From Shimia marina (GTDB taxonomy: Bacteria > Pseudomonadota > Alphaproteobacteria > Rhodobacterales > Rhodobacteraceae): a stretch of 64,000 nucleotides of DNA. The DNA lies in assembly GCF_001458175.1 (NCBI RefSeq), contig NZ_CYPW01000006.1:625554-689553 (forward strand), read 5' to 3'. A model generated the notes under the pieces. The model had not been told where the DNA came from. It saw only the letters and a program-made list of their open reading frames with translations, and searched no databases. A program made the position numbers and the translations under genes. Shown in pieces: positions 46,632 to 54,767 of the stretch. The stretch's first letter is position 1. Each line of letters opens with the position of its first letter.

Positions 46632-47399
46632 GTGACATCTTACATGGCTGAGATGGATTATCGAGCACCCCTTTCCGTTGATGATGAGCTGAAAATGCTT
46701 GTGGAAACCCGCGCGCGTGAGGCGGGGCCGCGTGTGGAGAAGATGCAGGCGGAGGGCAAAACCTTCTGGATTAAGCGTCCTGAAATTCTTGGTTTGCGAT
46801 ATCGCCTGCAAAAGGGTGATCCCCAAAAAGCCTTTGCGCGCGAGCGTCTGGCCTATCAGGAGATGAACGCTGCGGGCGCCCCGGTGCCACAGGTCGTTGC
46901 GGATGGCGATGATTTTCTGGTGTTGCCGGATTGTGGTCCTGATCTGCGCGCCCAGCTCAATCAAGACCGGGCGGCGGGGGAGCTTCGGGACCTGTTGATG
47001 AATGCCAGTGGTGCTTTGGGGGCGTTTCACCGTCTTGGGTTTGCCCATGGGCGGCCAAGCCCCAAGGACATGTGCCTTGTGGAGGGGCATGTGCTTTTGC
47101 TGGATTTTGAGCGCTACATGCCGCGCAATAACACCCCCAACGGGCAGGCGCGCGATCTGGTGGTCTTTGCCTTCAATGTTGCGGCGCATTCTCCCAAAGT
47201 GCGCGACAGCCTGAATGAGGCCATGCGGGTCTATCGGGATGGTGCACCAGTGGGAATCTGGCCGCTGGCACAGCGCTGGTGCCGTCGTATGAAATGGGCG
47301 GACTGGCTGACCAAGCCCATTCAGAACCGCAAGGATGGCCGCTCCAAAGAGTTCAGCGCTATCCCTGTGGTGATGGATCTCTTCCTGACGCCGCGCTGA
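46632..47399 (+). CDS. small kinase-like protein (LPS/Kdo-kinase or RIO-like fold)
   Basis: 255 residues. A kinase-like layout is visible: a Lys in FWIKRPEILGLRYRLQKGDP, an Ala-Arg-Glu region (KAFARERLAYQEM), HGRPSPKDM as catalytic loop and LLLDFER as the metal-binding Asp. The order fits the lipopolysaccharide kinase/RIO group, but the catalytic Asp of HxD is replaced. GTG 46632 or ATG 46644 could be the start. It is divergent from rnd. Its neighbours make and export LPS, so phosphorylation of Kdo or lipid A sugars is a reasonable guess only. Confidence 0.65.
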   Translation: MTSYMAEMDYRAPLSVDDELKMLVETRAREAGPRVEKMQAEGKTFWIKRPEILGLRYRLQKGDPQKAFARERLAYQEMNAAGAPVPQVVADGDDFLVLPDCGPDLRAQLNQDRAAGELRDLLMNASGALGAFHRLGFAHGRPSPKDMCLVEGHVLLLDFERYMPRNNTPNGQARDLVVFAFNVAAHSPKVRDSLNEAMRVYRDGAPVGIWPLAQRWCRRMKWADWLTKPIQNRKDGRSKEFSAIPVVMDLFLTPR

Positions 47400-47426
47400 G
47401 CGGGCTGTAGTGTTATTGGGGGGCTG

Positions 47427-48158
47427 CTATTTGAGGGCGCGCGCCAGAAAGGCTTGCGTGTCTGGGTGTTGGGGCGCGTCAAAAAGTGCCTCCGGGGCAC
47501 CTTCTTCGATCACTTTGCCGTCCTTGAGGAAGCAGACTTTATCTGCGGCTTCGCGGGCAAACGCCATCTCATGGGTTGCCAGAACCATGGTCATGCCGCT
47601 GTCTTTCAGCAGGCGCAGCACGTCCAGCACTTCGCCCACCAGCTGCGGATCCAGCGCCGAGGTGATTTCGTCAAACAGCATGACTTCGGGTTTCATGGCC
47701 AAGGCGCGCACGATGGCGACGCGCTGTTGCTGGCCGCCTGACAGCTGATCGGGGTAGTGCCCCATGCGCTCCTTGAGGCCAAAGCGCTCAAACAGCTCCG
47801 TCACCTCCGGCAATAGCGCACTGCGGCTTTTGCGATAGAGCCGCCGCGGGGCCAGCATCACATTCTCCACTGCGGTCATATGCGGAAACAGATTGAAGCT
47901 TTGAAACACCATGCCAATGCGGCGACGCACGGGCTGTGGATCCAGTCCGGGCAGCGAAATATCTTTGCCATCCAGCAGAATTTCGCCATCCTCGATGGGT
48001 TCCAACAGGTTGATACAGCGCAAGAGCGTGGATTTGCCCGCGCCGGAGGCCCCGATCAGACAGACCATCTGCCCTTCTTCAATGGTGAGGTCGATGCCGT
48101 CACAGACCACGTTCTCGCCAAAGCGTTTCTCCACGCCATGCAAAGCCAGTTTGGGCAT
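47427..48158 (-). CDS. polar amino-acid ABC transporter ATPase
   Basis: 243 residues. Walker A GASGAGKS (36-43), Q-loop FQSFNLFPHMTAVENVMLAP, signature LSGGQQQRVAIVRAL and Walker B VMLFDEITSALDP are intact. The family is GlnQ/HisP-like. The single base overlap with the permease gene indicates one operon with binding protein 48993. Substrate is unknown. Confidence 0.93.
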   Translation of the reverse strand: MPKLALHGVEKRFGENVVCDGIDLTIEEGQMVCLIGASGAGKSTLLRCINLLEPIEDGEILLDGKDISLPGLDPQPVRRRIGMVFQSFNLFPHMTAVENVMLAPRRLYRKSRSALLPEVTELFERFGLKERMGHYPDQLSGGQQQRVAIVRALAMKPEVMLFDEITSALDPQLVGEVLDVLRLLKDSGMTMVLATHEMAFAREAADKVCFLKDGKVIEEGAPEALFDAPQHPDTQAFLARALK

Positions 48159-48991
48159 CAGGAACGCTCCCGGTTCTGTTTGGCGATCAGGTAATCCGCA
48201 TAGCGGGTCGCGGGGATGGTGACCGCAAGAAAGATCACAGCCGCCCCCACATAGGGGGTGAAATTCGCCATCAGCGATTTGAACACCCCGGCTTGGCGGA
48301 AAATTTCCACAGGTCCGATGAAGCTCAGCAGGGCCACGTCTTTTTGTAGCGCGATCAGCATGTTCATCTGCGCCGGGATCACGCGGCGGATCGCCTGCGG
48401 CAAGATCACAAAGCGCATGCTGTCGCCATCCGACAGGCCCAGCGATGCGGCGGCGGCGCGCTGGCTTTTGTGTACGCTTTCAATGCCGGAGCGGAAGATT
48501 TCCGCAACATAGGCGGCATAGGTCAGAATAAGCGCCAGCGAGCCCCAGATATAGGGCGAATTCCAGGGACGAGGCAGGCCAAGGCCGGGCACGCCAAAGC
48601 CGATGAGATAGACGGTCAGCACAACCGGCACGCCGCGAAAGATATCGGTATAGGCCGCCCCCAGAATGCGCAGCGGAAACAGCGCGGGGTTGCGCGTGTC
48701 CCGTGCCAGCGCGATGAGCAGGCCCAGCACGGTGATGGCTGGCGCACACCACAGGAAAATCGCGATGTCGAGTTTGAAGGCGTCCAGCAGCTTTGGGAAG
48801 GTTTTGACAAAGACCTCCCAGTTGAAAAAGCTGGCTTTGACCCGATCCCAGCCCGGGGCCATCGGCACCAGCAGGAAAATCGCCAGAAAGACCGCCGCAG
48901 TGCTGCTGGCGGCCACGCGCAGGGCGCGGCGGCGCAGGCGGTCTTCGTGGATCTGGCGGCGGGTTTTGCCCGCCGCTTTGTCGTGTGTCAT
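48158..48991 (-). CDS. polar amino-acid ABC transporter permease
   Basis: 277 residues with about five membrane segments. EAA-type loop near residue 195-215 (RAAAASLGLSDGDSMRFVILPQAIR). A long charged N-terminus (TRRQIHEDRLRRRALRVAA) is unusual. The gene is one base from the binding protein stop. Only one permease is present, so it probably forms a homodimer. Confidence 0.92.
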   Translation of the reverse strand: MTHDKAAGKTRRQIHEDRLRRRALRVAASSTAAVFLAIFLLVPMAPGWDRVKASFFNWEVFVKTFPKLLDAFKLDIAIFLWCAPAITVLGLLIALARDTRNPALFPLRILGAAYTDIFRGVPVVLTVYLIGFGVPGLGLPRPWNSPYIWGSLALILTYAAYVAEIFRSGIESVHKSQRAAAASLGLSDGDSMRFVILPQAIRRVIPAQMNMLIALQKDVALLSFIGPVEIFRQAGVFKSLMANFTPYVGAAVIFLAVTIPATRYADYLIAKQNRERS

Positions 48992-48992
48992 G

Positions 48993-49808
48993 TTATTTAA
49001 TGAGCGGAACGCCTGTGGTCTGCTGCAACCACTGGGCTTCGATCTCCGCCAGTTTCCCAGTTTCCGTCAGCGAGTCGATAGCCGCATCCACACAGGCCTT
49101 CAAGGGGTTGCCCTCTTCCATCAACATGCCGAAACGATCCGGGTTTTCGGTGCGGTCTGCGGGGAACTGGCCAATCACCTTGGAGCCCTCCACCACCACG
49201 GCACTCAGATAAAGCGCGGTGGGCAGGTCAAACAGCGCCGCGTCGATCTGCCCGGCCTGCATGGCGGCTGTCACATCGGCGTTGTCTCCATACAAAAGCG
49301 GCTGGCTGCTGGGGGCGATGGTCTCCATCAGGACGGGCACCGCCGTGGTGCCGCCCATGGCGCCCCAGACAAGCCCCTGCAGGGCGGCGATGCTGGTGTC
49401 AGTATCGGCAACAGAGCCGGCGGCGAGAATCGCCATGGGGGCGGCATAATAGGGTGCGGAGAAATCCACCATCTTCTCGCGGTCTTCGGTAATGGAGAAC
49501 TGCTGCAGGTTCAGGTCAAAATCTTTCGGACCGGGCTGAATCGCCTGATCAAAGGATGAGCGCACCCAGGTGACATTTTCTGCGGCAAAGCCCATTTCTG
49601 CGGCGACGGCATAGGCCACGGCGGCTTCAAAGCCCTCACCGCTTTCCGGTGCGTTGTCCAGCACCCATGGGAAATAGGCGGGGTTGCCGGTGGCGATGGT
49701 CAGTGCGCCATCGGTCAGGGTTTTGCCATCGGCGCAATGGCCATCGGCAAAGGCGGTGGTTGCGGACAGTGCAGCGATTGCGGTTGCGGCGAGTAGGTGT
49801 TTGGACAT
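48993..49808 (-). CDS. amino-acid ABC transporter periplasmic binding protein
   Basis: 271 residues. Signal peptide MSKHLLAATAIAALSATTAFA. SBP_bac_3 fold with GALTIATGNPAYFPWV, FEAAVAYAVAAEMG and YAAPMAILAAG. ATG 49808 is preferred because GGAGGGG lies seven bases upstream; an in-frame ATG at 49841 has no such site. First gene of the three-gene transporter operon. Ligand class is polar or cyclic amino acids by family. Confidence 0.92.
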   Translation of the reverse strand: MSKHLLAATAIAALSATTAFADGHCADGKTLTDGALTIATGNPAYFPWVLDNAPESGEGFEAAVAYAVAAEMGFAAENVTWVRSSFDQAIQPGPKDFDLNLQQFSITEDREKMVDFSAPYYAAPMAILAAGSVADTDTSIAALQGLVWGAMGGTTAVPVLMETIAPSSQPLLYGDNADVTAAMQAGQIDAALFDLPTALYLSAVVVEGSKVIGQFPADRTENPDRFGMLMEEGNPLKACVDAAIDSLTETGKLAEIEAQWLQQTTGVPLIK

Positions 49809-50034
49809 TGCGGCCCCCTCCAGGTTGATGTCTTGCGGCAAAACCTAGGGGGCAGAGGCCGGAAATGTCCAGCACAACCATGTGGGTAGGATGTGAAACA
49901 GCCCTGCCTGCCTGATTGTGGAGCGCCACGCGCGCCTGCAACAGGGGCTTGCACGGCGCATCACAGAGCACATGCGCAGCACGACATCAGCGGTTTAAAC
50001 CACAATTTATGCTGGGATTTTCGGGGAAAACCAA

Positions 50035-50121
50035 TGGTGCCCAGAAGAGGACTCGAACCTCCACGTCCATACGGACACTAGCACCTGAAGCTAGCGCGTC
50101 TACCAATTCCGCCATCTGGGC
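50035..50121 (-). tRNA. tRNA-Leu (anticodon CAG)
   Basis: 87 bases including an encoded CCA. The acceptor arms GCCCAGA / TCTGGGC pair. Anticodon stem CTAGC / GCTAG encloses loop TTCAGGT, giving CAG. The long variable arm expected of leucine tRNA is present, as is GGTTCGAGTCC in the T arm. Confidence 0.97.
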
Positions 50122-50140
50122 ACGGGTTGGTGAGGCAGGC

Positions 50141-50168
50141 GTTTAAGCCTAGGGGCGGGGGGTGTCAA
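50141..50168 (-). promoter_or_regulatory. tRNA-Leu promoter
   Basis: Minus strand: TTGACA (50168-50163), 16 bases of C-rich spacer, TTAAAC (50146-50141). The start site would be about ten bases before the tRNA. Confidence 0.6.
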
Positions 50169-50344
50169 CGCGATTCCGAATTTTTTTCAAAATTTTTTCG
50201 CGGCTCTCGGTGGGGGTGATCGCAGCGTTGGCGCTAATCCACCAATTTGTCAGGGCTTTCTTGTCGCGGAAGCACCTTTGATGCTTGTTCTGAGCGGCTC
50301 TGAGCGGTATTTCAGCGGGGACTAGGCAACAGCGGAGGCTTCCC

Positions 50345-51325
50345 ATGTCCAAACTCGTCACCATCTTTGGCGGATCCGGTTTTGTGGGGCGTCACATTGC
50401 GCGGCGCATGGCAAAAGAAGGCTGGTTGGTGCGGGTGGCCGTCCGGCGCCCCAATGAAGCGATGTTCGTAAAGCCCTATGGCGCTGTCGGTCAGGTGGAG
50501 CCAGTGTTCTGCAACATACGCGATGATGCCTCGGTACAGGCGGTGATGCAGGGCTCTGATGCGGTGGTGAACTGTGTGGGCATTCTGGCGGATCGCGGCA
50601 AGAATACCTTTGAGGCTGTTCAGAACGAAGGCGCAGAGCGGATCGCACGGATCGCCGCAGCCGAAGGGGTTGCCACGATGGTGCATCTCTCCGCACTTGG
50701 CGCCTCTGAAGAGAGTAAAAGCAAATATGCGCGCTCCAAGGCACATGGCGAAGCCGCCGTGTTGCAGCATATGCCCAATGCGATGATCCTGCGCCCCTCG
50801 GTGATTTTTGGTCAGGATGATGAATTCTTCAATCGGTTTGCCAGCATGGCGCGCCTTGGCCCGTTCCTGCCGATCATGGGCGGCGAGACCAAATTTCAGC
50901 CGGTCTATGTCGATGATGTGGCGCAGGCTGCTGTCATGGGCATCATGGGGGAGGCCAGCGGCCTTTATGAGCTGGGTGGTCCGGAGGTGAAATCCCTGCG
51001 CGGCTGGATTGATGAAATGCTGACAGTGATCCACCGCCGCAAGATTGTGATCAATCTGCCGTTCTTTGTGGGGCGTCTGATGGCCTTTGGCTTTGGCCTT
51101 TTGCAGAAGCTGACCTTGGGGTTGTGGCACAATTCTGTGATCACCTCCGATCAGCTGATCCTGCTGCGCAGCGACAATGTGGTGTCTGACGCGGCCAAAG
51201 GTTTTGAGGCGCTGGGCATTCGTCCCTTGGCGCCTGAAGCGATCATGGCGGATTACCTGTGGCGCTTCCGCCCGTCAGGCCAATATGACGCCATCAAGGA
51301 TTCGGCGCGCAATCTGAAGATGTGA
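50345..51325 (+). CDS. NDUFA9-like NAD(P)-binding protein
   Basis: 326 residues, atypical SDR. Dinucleotide site TIFGGSGFVGRHIARRM (7-23), then DAVVNCVGIL and YARSKAHGE. The C-terminal part (about 230-326) matches the complex I NDUFA9 subfamily. In alphaproteobacteria and mitochondria it associates with NADH dehydrogenase as an assembly or accessory subunit. No nuo genes are here. The start ATG 50345 follows GGAGGCTTCCC. Confidence 0.88.
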   Translation: MSKLVTIFGGSGFVGRHIARRMAKEGWLVRVAVRRPNEAMFVKPYGAVGQVEPVFCNIRDDASVQAVMQGSDAVVNCVGILADRGKNTFEAVQNEGAERIARIAAAEGVATMVHLSALGASEESKSKYARSKAHGEAAVLQHMPNAMILRPSVIFGQDDEFFNRFASMARLGPFLPIMGGETKFQPVYVDDVAQAAVMGIMGEASGLYELGGPEVKSLRGWIDEMLTVIHRRKIVINLPFFVGRLMAFGFGLLQKLTLGLWHNSVITSDQLILLRSDNVVSDAAKGFEALGIRPLAPEAIMADYLWRFRPSGQYDAIKDSARNLKM

Positions 51326-51348
51326 GCCAGACTTAGCAGAGCAAAACA

Positions 51349-51381
51349 AAGCCCCGCAGAAACAGTCTGCGGGGCTTTTTT
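51349..51381. terminator. bidirectional intrinsic terminator
   Basis: Twelve-base arms AAGCCCCGCAGA (51349-51360) and TCTGCGGGGCTT (51366-51377) with a five-base loop and T run to 51381. Minus-strand T content also supports termination of the channel gene. Confidence 0.92.
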
Positions 51382-51412
51382 CTTGAAGACAGCGCGCGGC
51401 ACCGATGTTGGG

Positions 51413-52192
51413 TCAGCGCGGGGTCTGCTCTTTCAGAAGCTTTTCGATATCCGCCAGCCGGGCCAGCACTTCGTCGCGATAGTTGCCGGTTTCGGCTTCC
51501 GCTTCGACGTGATGTGCATCCTGCATGGAGTTCACCACCAGACCAACCACCAGATTGAGCACAACGAATGTGGTCAGCAGGATAAACGGCACAAAGAACA
51601 TCCACGCATAAGGGAACACTTCCATCACCGGGCGCACGATGCCCATGGACCAGCTTTCCAGTGTCATGATCTGGAACAGCGAGTAGCCGGATTTCCCCAG
51701 CGTGCCGAACCACTCTGGAAAGGCAGTGCCAAAGAGTTTGGTGGCCATCACCGCTCCAATATAGAACACCAGCGCCATCAACAGGAAAACCGAGCCCATG
51801 CCGGGCAGGGCATTGATCAGCCCCTCGATCACCCGCCGCAGCGAGGGCGCGACAGAGACCACGCGCAAAAGGCGCAGGATACGCAGCGCCCTGAGCACTG
51901 CCAGCCCCTGTGCTGCTGGCACAAGCGCGATGCCGACAATCACAAAATCAAAGATGTTCCAGCCATCGCTGAAAAACCGTCCGCGCTGCACGTAAAGCTT
52001 GGCGATGATCTCAAAGACAAAAACCGCAAGGCACAGGCTGTCCAATGTGATCAGCAGCGGGCCCATGGCCTCCATCAGCGGCTTTGAAGTTTCCAGACCC
52101 AGAATGATGGCGTTGAACAGGATCACGCCAAGAATGGAGTTACGAAAGGCCGGGCGCGCGATAAAGGCGCCAATTTTGTCCCGAAGGCTCAT
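51413..52192 (-). CDS. voltage-gated sodium channel, BacNav family
   Basis: 259 residues, six-helix ion channel forming homotetramers. S4 carries regularly spaced arginines (LRALRILRLLRVVS). The selectivity filter TLESWSM is exactly the sodium-selective motif of NavAb-type channels. S6 (FVPFILLTTFVVLNLVVGLVV) leads to a short C-terminal coiled coil (EVLARLADIEKLLKEQ). Roseobacter relatives (NavSp, NavSil) are functional channels. ATG 52192 is preferred; a GTG at 52231 would add 13 residues. Confidence 0.93.
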   Translation of the reverse strand: MSLRDKIGAFIARPAFRNSILGVILFNAIILGLETSKPLMEAMGPLLITLDSLCLAVFVFEIIAKLYVQRGRFFSDGWNIFDFVIVGIALVPAAQGLAVLRALRILRLLRVVSVAPSLRRVIEGLINALPGMGSVFLLMALVFYIGAVMATKLFGTAFPEWFGTLGKSGYSLFQIMTLESWSMGIVRPVMEVFPYAWMFFVPFILLTTFVVLNLVVGLVVNSMQDAHHVEAEAETGNYRDEVLARLADIEKLLKEQTPR

Positions 52193-52247
52193 GAAATATG
52201 TCTCGCGGTTGCGCGTTGGAATGTGGCTCACGGGCCTTCATATGGGA

Positions 52248-52276
52248 GGGCCGCGGTGTTTCGCAACCCGCGGCCC
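52248..52276 (-). repeat. inverted repeat, possible terminator of the hydroxylase gene
   Basis: Nine-base perfect arms GGGCCGCGG (52248-52256) and CCGCGGCCC (52268-52276) with an 11-base loop. No U-tract follows on the minus strand, so termination is uncertain. Confidence 0.5.
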
Positions 52277-52295
52277 ATATTCGGCAAGGATCAGC

Positions 52296-53138
52296 CTAGG
52301 GCTTCCAGCCGGGTGGTCCAAACAGACGTCCGCGCAGTTCGCGGGCGGATTTGGCCCGTTTGATGTCGCGCCACAAAGCCGGCATTTCTGAAAACCAGAC
52401 TTTGACGGGGTTCTGGCTGTCAAAATCCGTGGTCAGCCCATAGCGTGGGCGCTCCTCTTCCACCTGAAAGCTGCCAAAGAGCCGGTCCCAGAGGATCAGG
52501 ATGCCGCCATAGTTCTTATCCAGATATTTCGCGTCACAGCCATGGTGGACCCGGTGGTGGCTCGGGGTGTTGAGCACCCACTCCAGCGGGCCAAGCTTGC
52601 CGATCAGTTCCGTGTGCAGCCAGGTCTGATAGGCCTGCACCAGAATGACGGACCCGAGCACCACATCCGGGCTGAACCCGACCAACACCATGGGCAGATG
52701 CGCGATGAAAGACCACAGGCTTTCGAGCGGGCCAAAGCGCACGGCGGTGACAATGTTATAGTCCCGACTGGAGTGGTGCACAGCGTGCTGTGTCCACAAC
52801 AGGCGCACACGATGGGCGATGCGATGTTCCCAGTAGTAGGTCAGATCCGCCAGCAGAATAGCGGCGATCAGCCATGGCCAGCTTGTGGGCAGATGCCATG
52901 TGACGATTTCTGCGCTGAAGATGTAGAGCCCAAAGTAGAGCGCCGTCATCATCGTGGTTTCCAGCAAAAGATAGGGCACCTGCGTGGAGGCGCTGGCCAG
53001 CATCTCCAGCCAGGTTTTGCCTTTCAGATTGCCCTTGAACCAGGCTTCGGCGATTTCGATCACAAGGATCGCCCCGCCGATCAGCAGGAACACTTCGTCC
53101 ACTTGCATGGCCAGGGTGATAAAGCTTTCCGGTATCAT
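52296..53138 (-). CDS. sterol desaturase / fatty-acid hydroxylase family membrane protein
   Basis: 280 residues. Di-iron histidine clusters are present: HRIAH, HAVHH and HHRVHH, separated as in the family. Several membrane segments (FLLIGGAILVIEIAE, LLLETTMMTALYFGLYIF, WPWLIAAILLADLTYYW). Such enzymes hydroxylate or desaturate lipids. Substrate unknown. ATG 53138 follows AGGAGGACAATC, and overlaps the TetR stop, so expression is tied to the regulator. Confidence 0.88.
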   Translation of the reverse strand: MIPESFITLAMQVDEVFLLIGGAILVIEIAEAWFKGNLKGKTWLEMLASASTQVPYLLLETTMMTALYFGLYIFSAEIVTWHLPTSWPWLIAAILLADLTYYWEHRIAHRVRLLWTQHAVHHSSRDYNIVTAVRFGPLESLWSFIAHLPMVLVGFSPDVVLGSVILVQAYQTWLHTELIGKLGPLEWVLNTPSHHRVHHGCDAKYLDKNYGGILILWDRLFGSFQVEEERPRYGLTTDFDSQNPVKVWFSEMPALWRDIKRAKSARELRGRLFGPPGWKP

Positions 53139-53680
53139 GATTGTCCTCCTGACAGTCCAGATTGCAGGGTGCGCCACATCAGCTCTGCAGCCTCCGTGGC
53201 GGTGACATTGCCGTCGCGCACCACGGCCCAGGCGGCGTAGGTGAGCGTCTCATAAGCCTGCACAATCCATGCGGTGGGCACGGCACGGTCAAACCCGCCC
53301 TCGTCTTTGGCGGCCTCGATGGCCTCGGCGAGTTCGTCAAGTTGTTGGGTGTAGGCGGCCAGCACTTCGGGCACATGATCCAGCGGCTCATTGGCCAGAA
53401 ACATCTGGCGGTCGGCCAATGGAATCATCGCATCCAGACTGCGCCGCAGGGCTTCTGTGTGGCTTGAGGCATCCTGCGTGGCTGCCTCAATGGCCGTATC
53501 CAGCTCTTTCATTGCGGTGAGCGCCAACGCAGCCATCAGTTCCTCGCGTCCCTTGAAGTGACGGTGCAGCGTCGCGCGACCGATGCCGGCTTCATCTGCC
53601 ACGTCTTGCAGGGTTGCAGTGGGGGTTGCGGCGAAAACGCGGAAGCCGGCCTCTAAAATACGGTTATGTGTTTTTCTCAT
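53135..53680 (-). CDS. TetR-family repressor
   Basis: About 181 residues if started at ATG 53680 (longer, to 53701, if the first ATG is used). Helix-turn-helix at about residues 18-45 (ATLQDVADEAGIGRATLHRHF). The ligand domain is rich in Ala and Glu. A perfect palindrome overlaps the start region, as expected for self-repression. No good ribosome site precedes any candidate ATG, so a leaderless message is possible. It controls the following hydroxylase by operon structure. Confidence 0.88.
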   Translation of the reverse strand: MRKTHNRILEAGFRVFAATPTATLQDVADEAGIGRATLHRHFKGREELMAALALTAMKELDTAIEAATQDASSHTEALRRSLDAMIPLADRQMFLANEPLDHVPEVLAAYTQQLDELAEAIEAAKDEGGFDRAVPTAWIVQAYETLTYAAWAVVRDGNVTATEAAELMWRTLQSGLSGGQS

Positions 53681-53681
53681 C

Positions 53682-53701
53682 ATGAGACAAAGATGTCTCA
53701 T
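53682..53701. promoter_or_regulatory. probable TetR operator palindrome
   Basis: Eight-base perfect arms ATGAGACA (53682-53689) and TGTCTCAT (53694-53701) spaced by four bases. It lies at the tetR start and faces the ada-like gene, so it may control both directions. Confidence 0.7.
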
Positions 53702-53799
53702 TTTTGCGCAGAATCAAGAGGCGGTCGCGAGAAAGCGCAATTTTCGGGTCGCCGGGGCGGTGCCTCGTGCCTACTGTGCCCGCAACACAGGAGCCCCAA

Positions 53800-54648
53800 A
53801 TGACCGATATGACTGAAGGCTACCATTATCACGTGATGCGGCGTGCGATTGCTTTGATTGACGAGGCAGAGGGTGCGACCCTCTCTCTTCAGGATCTGGC
53901 CAGCGCCATGGAGATGAGCCCGGCGCATTTTCAAAGGCTCTTCACCCGCTGGGCTGGGGTGTCGCCCAAACGCTTTCAGCAATATCTGACGCTGGGCCAT
54001 GCCAAGGCGCTTTTGCAGGAGCGGTTTACCACGCTGGATACGGCCAATGCGGTGGGCCTGTCGGGTTCCGGGCGGCTGCATGATCTGTTCCTGCGCTGGG
54101 AGGCCATGAGCCCGGGAGACTATGCCAAACGTGGCGCCGGGCTCACCATCTATTGGGGGTGGTTTGACAGCCCCTTTGGCCTGTCGCTTGTGACTGGCAC
54201 GGAGAAGGGCATCTGCGGCATTGCCTTCGCGGCGGAAACAGGGGAGGCCGCCGCCTTTGAAGACCTCATGTCGCGCTGGCCGCAGGCAAATTTTGTCGAA
54301 GATCCCATGTTTCTGCGCCCTTGGGTGTTGGCCGCCTATCAGGCGCAGCAGGTGGATCACAGCAAGGTGCCGGTCTATATGATCGGCTCGGCGTTGCAGA
54401 TCAAAGTCTGGGAAGCCTTGATGCGGATCCCCTCGGGAGAGGTCACCACCTATTCGGAGATTGCCCGTGTCATCGGCAACCCGCGCGCGGTGCGGGCGGT
54501 GGGCACAGCGGTGGGGCGCAACCCTGTGAGCTGGCTGATTCCCTGTCACCGGGCCATGCGCAAATCCGGGGGGCTGGGGGGCTATCACTGGGGCGTGCCG
54601 GTCAAACGCGCGATGTTGGCCTATGAATCGGCCCGCGCAGAGGCCTGA
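53800..54648 (+). CDS. Ada-like AraC/O6-methylguanine-DNA methyltransferase fusion
   Basis: 282 residues. An AraC-type helix-turn-helix region (about 10-110; MSPAHFQRLFTRWAGVSPKRFQQ) is fused to an MGMT domain (about 120-280). The acceptor Cys is in the canonical PCHR motif (WLIPCHRAMR) and GEVTTYSEIA is present. The N-terminal zinc Ada domain that senses methylphosphotriesters is missing. Transfers O6-alkyl groups to itself, and the HTH may still bind DNA. The ATG has AGGAG six bases upstream. Confidence 0.92.
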   Translation: MTDMTEGYHYHVMRRAIALIDEAEGATLSLQDLASAMEMSPAHFQRLFTRWAGVSPKRFQQYLTLGHAKALLQERFTTLDTANAVGLSGSGRLHDLFLRWEAMSPGDYAKRGAGLTIYWGWFDSPFGLSLVTGTEKGICGIAFAAETGEAAAFEDLMSRWPQANFVEDPMFLRPWVLAAYQAQQVDHSKVPVYMIGSALQIKVWEALMRIPSGEVTTYSEIARVIGNPRAVRAVGTAVGRNPVSWLIPCHRAMRKSGGLGGYHWGVPVKRAMLAYESARAEA

Positions 54649-54693
54649 GCCCCCGTTTCGGCGTCAAATTGCCGATTTGTGAGGGGCTGTGAC

Positions 54694-54722
54694 TTGGGCG
54701 CATGCCGTGCTTGGCGTATAAA
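54694..54722 (+). promoter_or_regulatory. promoter of the OmpA-family lipoprotein gene
   Basis: TTGGGC (54694-54699), 17-base spacer, TATAAA (54717-54722). The leader would be about 38 bases. Confidence 0.55.
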
Positions 54723-54767
54723 TCAGACAAAAGCCGGACCACCGGCATAGAGATTTGAGGCGAGACC

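Noticed and set aside
50289-50312. Tandem CTGAGCGG repeat before the NDUFA9-like gene
   Set aside because: Only two short copies; no support for function.
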